A stretch of DNA of 64,000 bases from Bin87 sp963665395 (GTDB taxonomy: Bacteria; Chloroflexota; Dehalococcoidia; Lucifugimonadales; UBA3495), in NCBI GenBank assembly GCA_963665395.2, contig OY762251.1, positions 2,356,001 through 2,420,000 on the forward strand, read 5' to 3'. Every line of letters begins with the position of its first letter. Positions within the stretch are counted from its first letter, which is position 1. The position numbers and the translations under genes were made by a program. Below are positions 59,993 through 64,000 of this stretch, piece after piece. Under the pieces are notes generated by a model, which worked only from the letters and a program-made list of their open reading frames with translations, made no database searches and was not told where the DNA came from.

Positions 59993-61405
59993 ATAGGCAT
60001 CAAGTTAGGGGGTACAAATGGGAAGCTACCGGTAAGATGGTGATTGCATTCCAATCAATCGCCACCGGAGCTTCCCATGAGCAGTGTACCAGAAGTTGCC
60101 CAGGCTATGAGCGAGGTTCTCGCCGCCGGCGCCGAGCAAGCCGCCGCGGCGACAGGACTGGTCCAGCGACGTTCCAAACTCAGCGGCAGTATCTTCACGC
60201 AGACCCTGGTTTTCGGGTGGTTGGCGGACCCGGACGCCAGCCTGTGCTCCCTGACCCAGATGGCGGCCACCTTGGGGGTGGAAATCAGCTCGCAGGCCCT
60301 GTTCCAGCGGTTCACCCCTCGGGCGGCCGAGTGTTTGCGGCAAGTCCTGGCGGCAGCGGTAGTGGAGGTGATTGCCGCGGAGCCGGTGGCCATTCCGGTA
60401 TTGCAGCGGTTCAGCGCCGTGCTGGTGCAAGATAGTTCAGTGGTCATGCTGCCCGATGCACTGCGGGAAATCTGGGCGGGCTGCGGCGGCAGCGGTTCCT
60501 ACGGACAGTCGGCGTTGAAGTTGCAAGTGCGGCTGGACTTGACCACGGGCCGGATGCTGGGTCCCTTCCTGGATCATGGCCGGACCCCGGACAGCCATTC
60601 CCCAGTGCAGAGCGCGCCGCTACCGCCGGGGGCTTTGCGCCTGGCCGATTTGGGGTATTACCGCCTGGACACCTTCCGGGAAATAGCCCAGCAAAGCGGC
60701 TATTTCCTGTCCCGGTACAAGACCGGCACCAAACTCTACCAGTGCGACGGCGCCGAACTGGACTTGGCGCGGTTGCTGTCCACTCCCGCCGCCACCAGCA
60801 TCGACCAGCCGGTATTGCTGGGCAGTGCCCACCGCTTGCCCGTCCGTCTGCTGGGCGCCAGAGTACCCCCGGAAGTAGGCGCCCAGCGGCGCCGTCAACT
60901 GAAAGACCAAGCCCGCAAGAAACAGCAGCAACCCAGCAAAGCCCGTCTGGCTCTCTGCGATTGGACCATTTACGTAACCAACGCGCCCGTGGCCCTGCTG
61001 AACCGGGAGGAAGCCTTGATCTTGGCCCGCGCCCGCTGGCAGATTGAACTGCTTTTCAAGCTGTGGAAACAGCGCGGCGGCATTGACCGCTGGCGCTCGG
61101 CAAACCCCTGGCGGATACTCTGCGAGGTCTATGCCAAACTGGTAGCCATGGTCATCCTGCACTGGACCTTGCTGACTGCGGTCTGGATGTACCCGAACCG
61201 CAGTCTGGTCAAGGCTGCGCATACGGTCCGCCGCTACGCCGTAATGCTTGCCAGCGCCATGACCGGAATAATGGCCCTGGCCACCGTCATCGAACAGATT
61301 GGCTTATGCCTGCGCGCCGGGTGTAGAATTGAAGGGCGTCGGCAACGCCCCAGCGCCTATCAATTATTGCTCGCCCTGGACGATAACGCTTAACTTGATG
61401 CCTAT
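59993..61405 (+). mobile_element. Intact IS4-type insertion sequence
   Basis: The element is 1413 bp with perfect 15-bp inverted ends: ATAGGCATCAAGTTA (59993-60007) and its complement (61391-61405). One transposase gene fills it, with its stop inside the right end. Both sides are bordered by the same 22-bp palindrome, which with the outer GTA...TAC restores exactly the palindrome seen at 28912. Ends, gene and target are all intact, so the insertion is recent. Confidence 0.92.
60077..61393 (+). CDS. IS4-type DDE transposase
   Basis: The 438-residue protein starts at ATG 60077 after GGAG. It has the first acid in VLVQDSSVVMLPD, the second in LADLGYYRLDTF and the catalytic Glu with the IS4 Y-R-E-K type region RARWQIELLFKLWKQRGG near residue 333. 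The helical tail follows. It is uninterrupted and should be active. Confidence 0.9.
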   Translation: MSSVPEVAQAMSEVLAAGAEQAAAATGLVQRRSKLSGSIFTQTLVFGWLADPDASLCSLTQMAATLGVEISSQALFQRFTPRAAECLRQVLAAAVVEVIAAEPVAIPVLQRFSAVLVQDSSVVMLPDALREIWAGCGGSGSYGQSALKLQVRLDLTTGRMLGPFLDHGRTPDSHSPVQSAPLPPGALRLADLGYYRLDTFREIAQQSGYFLSRYKTGTKLYQCDGAELDLARLLSTPAATSIDQPVLLGSAHRLPVRLLGARVPPEVGAQRRRQLKDQARKKQQQPSKARLALCDWTIYVTNAPVALLNREEALILARARWQIELLFKLWKQRGGIDRWRSANPWRILCEVYAKLVAMVILHWTLLTAVWMYPNRSLVKAAHTVRRYAVMLASAMTGIMALATVIEQIGLCLRAGCRIEGRRQRPSAYQLLLALDDNA

Positions 61406-61427
61406 GGGGCGAATAATTATTCGCCCC
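61406..61427. repeat. Right flank copy of the 22-bp palindrome at the IS4-type element
   Basis: Identical to 59971-59992; together they are the direct repeat made on insertion, or a preserved double target. Confidence 0.9.
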
Positions 61428-61451
61428 TACACATCGGGTGTTGGGCGCGCT

Positions 61452-62417
61452 CTACGGGGTCAGGATAATCTTGCCGGTGGTGGCGCGGCCGGCCAGCTGG
61501 CGGTGGGCTTCGGGGGCGTCGGACAAGGCGAACAGGTGCTCGACGCGCAGGTTCAGCTCGCCGGACTGGACCCAGCCCAGGACGGCGCCGGCCCGCTGCT
61601 CCAGTTCCTTCCGGTTCCTGGTGTAGTCGCCCAGGCCGGGCCGGGTCAGGAACTTGGAGCCGTTGCCCAGCACGCGGGGGTCCATGGCTTCCACCGGGCC
61701 GCTGGCCTGGCCGTACAGCACCATGTAGCCGCGTGGAGCGAGGCAGGCGATGCTCTGGTCGAAGGTGTCCTTGCCCACGGCGTCGTACACCGCCTGCAAG
61801 CCGGCGCCATCGGTGGCCTGGTTGATCTCGTCGGCAAAGTCCTGCTGGGTGTACAGGATCACGTGGTTGGCGCCGGCCCCGCGAGCCAGCTCCGCCTTGG
61901 CCTCGGTGGACACGGTGGAATAGACGTAGGCGCCCAGGGCCTTGCACATCTGGATGAGCAGGAGGCCCACGCCGCCGGCCCCGGAATGGACCAGCACCCG
62001 GTCGCCGGGCTGCACCCGGTAGGTGTCGTAGCAGAGGTAGTGGGCGGTCATGCCCTGGAGCATGGCCGCGGCGCCGTCGCGGGCGGACAGGCCCTCGGGC
62101 ATCTTGATGAGACGCCAGGCCGGCACCGCCTGCCGCTCGGCGTAGGAACCCGGGTGGCTGCAATAGGCCACCGTGTCGCCCACGGCAACGTGGTCCACGC
62201 CGGGGCCAACCTCGCGCACTACCCCGGCGGCTTCCACGCCGGCCACCCAGGGCAGCCCCGGAGGGTTGACGCCCATGCGGCTGTAGATGTCGGTGAAGTT
62301 GACGCCGACGGCCTGGACATCCACCACCGCCTGGTCGGGGCCGGCGGTGGGGTCGGGCAGGTCAACGTACTGCATCACTTCCGGGCCGCCGTATTCGGTA
62401 ATCTGGATCGCCTTCAT
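61452..62417 (-). CDS. Zinc-free quinone oxidoreductase (MDR family)
   Basis: The 321-residue medium-chain dehydrogenase/reductase is of the NADPH:quinone reductase type. It has the NADPH-binding LVHSGAGGVGLLLIQ near residue 143, the N-terminal GVNFTDIYSRMGV, the missing zinc cysteines expected of this subfamily, and KIILTP at the end. It probably reduces quinones or enones. The start is ATG 62417, and the upstream DNA is a direct repeat (62424). Confidence 0.9.
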   Translation of the reverse strand: MKAIQITEYGGPEVMQYVDLPDPTAGPDQAVVDVQAVGVNFTDIYSRMGVNPPGLPWVAGVEAAGVVREVGPGVDHVAVGDTVAYCSHPGSYAERQAVPAWRLIKMPEGLSARDGAAAMLQGMTAHYLCYDTYRVQPGDRVLVHSGAGGVGLLLIQMCKALGAYVYSTVSTEAKAELARGAGANHVILYTQQDFADEINQATDGAGLQAVYDAVGKDTFDQSIACLAPRGYMVLYGQASGPVEAMDPRVLGNGSKFLTRPGLGDYTRNRKELEQRAGAVLGWVQSGELNLRVEHLFALSDAPEAHRQLAGRATTGKIILTP

Positions 62418-62423
62418 GGTGGT

Positions 62424-63006
62424 CGCTTCCTCCGCTCCGTTTGGTTTTCAGCGGTAGCATAGCATAGGGTGGTTGGCTTGGCGCGCCCGGGAAGACCCGC
62501 CAATCCGCCGGCGCAGACATTCGTAGGGGCAGCCACAAGGGGTTGCCCCGCAGGGTCTTTCGGTTGTCATTGCGAGGAGCGTAGCCCGATCTTTGACAAA
62601 TCTGGCAATCTCGTCGTTGGAACAGACCCGTTTATGGCAAGCCGCCAGCGCCTCGACGGGATTGCTTCGCTGCGCTCGCAATGACAAATGTGAAAACCGA
62701 AAGACCCTGTCGCTGCCTCCGCTCCGTTTGGTTTTCAGCGGTAGCATAGCATAGGGTGGTTGGCTTGGCGCAACCGGGCGCGCCCGGGAAGACCCGCCAA
62801 TCCGCCGGCGCAGACATTCGTAGGGGCAGCCACAAGGGGTTGCCCCGCAGGGTCTTTCGGTTGTCATTGCGAGGAGCGTAGCCCGATCTTTGACAAATCT
62901 GGCAATCTCGTCGTTGGAACAGACCCGTTTATGGCAAGCCGCCAGCGCCTCGACGAGATTGCTTCGCTGCGCTCGCAATGACAAATGTGAAAACCGAAAG
63001 ACCCTG
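62424..63006. repeat. Two tandem copies of a ~290-bp repeat
   Basis: Copy one spans about 62424-62709 and copy two about 62711-63006, an offset of 287 bases at the start. Copy two has ten extra bases near 62771. Each holds CCTCCGCTCCGTTTGG, an AGGGGCAGCCACAAGGGG hairpin, and a CATTGCGAGCG-family pair in opposite orientation (CATTGCGAGGAGCGTAGCC, then TCGCTGCGCTCGCAATGACA). The copies are nearly identical, so the duplication is recent. No gene is present between 62418 and 63035. Confidence 0.85.
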
Positions 63007-63035
63007 GGTTGCCCCGGCGGTTGGCGGGGCTATGG

Positions 63036-64000
63036 CTACTCCAGTTGCCGCAGCCTGGGGTCCAGGGCATCTCGCAGCCAGTCGCCGAACAGGTTCAGGG
63101 ACAGCACCGTCAGGAAGATGGCCAGGCCCGGCAGGGTCGAAATCCACCACGCGATGGCGATGCGGTCGCGGCCCTCGGAGAGCATGGAGCCCCAGGCTGG
63201 CGTCGGCGGCGGCACGCCGGCCCCCAGGAAGCTGAGGGCGGCCTCCAGCAGGATGACCACCCCCACCAGGAGGGTCGCCACCACAATCACGCTGTTGGCG
63301 ATTCCCGGCAGGATGTGAACCAACATGATGCGAATAGTGCCGGCACCGGCCACGCGGGCCAAGGCGACGTAGTCTGCGGTCTTGACGCGCAGCACCTCGC
63401 CCCGCACCACGCGGGTGAAGAGCGGCCAGATGGCTATCGCCATGATCACGATGATCAGCTGGAAGGATGGTCCGAGGGCCACCACCAATACCAAGGCGAC
63501 CAGGATCAGGGGGAGCGCAAGTATGATGTCCACCATGCGCATTACGACCTCGTCGATCCACCCGCCGTACCATCCGGCGGTGAGGCCGAGCAGCGTGCCC
63601 ATGGTGCCGCCCACCAGCAGCGTCAGACCGGCCATCACCAGGGAAACGCGCGCGCCATAGATGATCCGGGTGAACAGATCCCGCCCCAAGTGGTCGGTGC
63701 CCAGAATGTAAAACGTATCGATGCCCTCCCGCACGACCACATCCAGTTTATCGCCGATAACCGCGTTGGGGTCGATCTGCCGGGCGTTGTATTCGGTGAT
63801 CTGGGTTTTCTGTTTTTCAATGTCGCTGGGGCTGATTACCGCCACCACCTCTTTGGTCACGATCACGGGTGGAACCGGCTCGTACCCCCAGAACCCCGGT
63901 TGAAGACGGTGGTTCGGGTCACCTACTTCCGGGTCATAGGGGGAGATCCAGTCGGCGGTGACTGCGGCGACCACTACCGAGGTCAGGATAAGCACCGGAA
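63036..64000 (-). CDS. Peptide/nickel-type ABC transporter permease (DppC-like), 5' end outside window
   Basis: The frame runs off the right edge, so the true N-terminus is missing. At least 321 residues are visible. After the first membrane helix and WISPYDPEVGDPNH comes a long extracytoplasmic insertion (residues about 25-95), then HLGRDLFTRIIYGARVSL typical of DppC/OppC, five further helices and the EAA coupling loop in ALARVAGAGTIRIMLVHILPG. The insertion is longer than in E. coli DppC. Its partners, permease B and ATPases, lie beyond the window. Confidence 0.88.
   Translation of the reverse strand, partial: PVLILTSVVVAAVTADWISPYDPEVGDPNHRLQPGFWGYEPVPPVIVTKEVVAVISPSDIEKQKTQITEYNARQIDPNAVIGDKLDVVVREGIDTFYILGTDHLGRDLFTRIIYGARVSLVMAGLTLLVGGTMGTLLGLTAGWYGGWIDEVVMRMVDIILALPLILVALVLVVALGPSFQLIIVIMAIAIWPLFTRVVRGEVLRVKTADYVALARVAGAGTIRIMLVHILPGIANSVIVVATLLVGVVILLEAALSFLGAGVPPPTPAWGSMLSEGRDRIAIAWWISTLPGLAIFLTVLSLNLFGDWLRDALDPRLRQLE

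Overview
The window is about 64 kb of GC-rich, gene-dense bacterial chromosome. It carries two tRNA genes, core genes (secA, pcrA/uvrD, fumC, argJ-argB, ilvB, panD) and accessory genes. No rRNA or 16S marker is present, so taxonomy is inference. A T-box leader outside the Firmicutes, a cytochrome c maturation system with the CxxxY type of CcmE, paired CaiB/BaiF CoA-transferases, Uma2 and DUF3500 proteins, and many dispersed palindromic repeats fit a Chloroflexota bacterium (Dehalococcoidia or SAR202-like). The lifestyle looks aerobic and organoheterotrophic.

Layout. 1-4 kb: tRNA-Gln, a glycosyltransferase, and a two-subunit 2-oxoacid:ferredoxin oxidoreductase (korAB) behind a promoter-leader-terminator unit. 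4-11 kb, minus strand: SDR dehydrogenase, acyl-CoA ligase, then ccmA-orf-ccmB-ccmC-ccmD-ccmE, and an aspartic-protease gene coupled to a repeat protein. 11-17 kb: GMC oxidoreductase, hicB-hicA toxin-antitoxin, fumC, a frameshifted IS66-type element, tRNA-Ser. 17-28 kb: pcrA helicase, secA, a YHS protein, a coiled-coil membrane protein, a copper ATPase, an MFS carrier. 28-41 kb: a seven Asp-box propeller, 2-hydroxyacid dehydrogenase, hydantoinase, NYN protein, a GAF histidine kinase with two single-domain response regulators, two CoA-transferases, DUF1015, tandem Uma2 genes, a class V aminotransferase. 41-46 kb: a three-gene cassette (coiled-coil protein, ABC-type AAA ATPase, PIN-like nuclease), then argJ-argB. 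46-51 kb: two thioredoxin-fold lipoproteins and uncharacterised proteins. 51-64 kb: a decayed ISAs1 element abutting a small MITE, a T-box-controlled ilvB, a 1.7 kb repeat island, two methyltransferases, panD with a long structured leader, a SprT-like protein, an intact IS4-type element inserted in a palindrome, a quinone oxidoreductase, and the edge of a peptide/nickel-type ABC permease.

Functional links. The ccm genes with the downstream protease pair form a tight minus-strand block. KorAB, fumarase and acyl-CoA enzymes point to organic-acid and fatty-acid catabolism. ArgJ/ArgB and IlvB are biosynthetic, with ilvB controlled by uncharged tRNA, probably tRNA-Ile. The most promising candidate for an undescribed system is the cassette at 41612-43897: an OLD/Septu-type ATPase translated directly into a PIN-like nuclease, which resembles a defence or abortive-infection module. 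Other points of interest are the panD leader with an embedded small ORF, the korAB leader, the MITE with ISAs1-like ends, and the IS4 element flanked by two perfect copies of a 22-bp palindrome.
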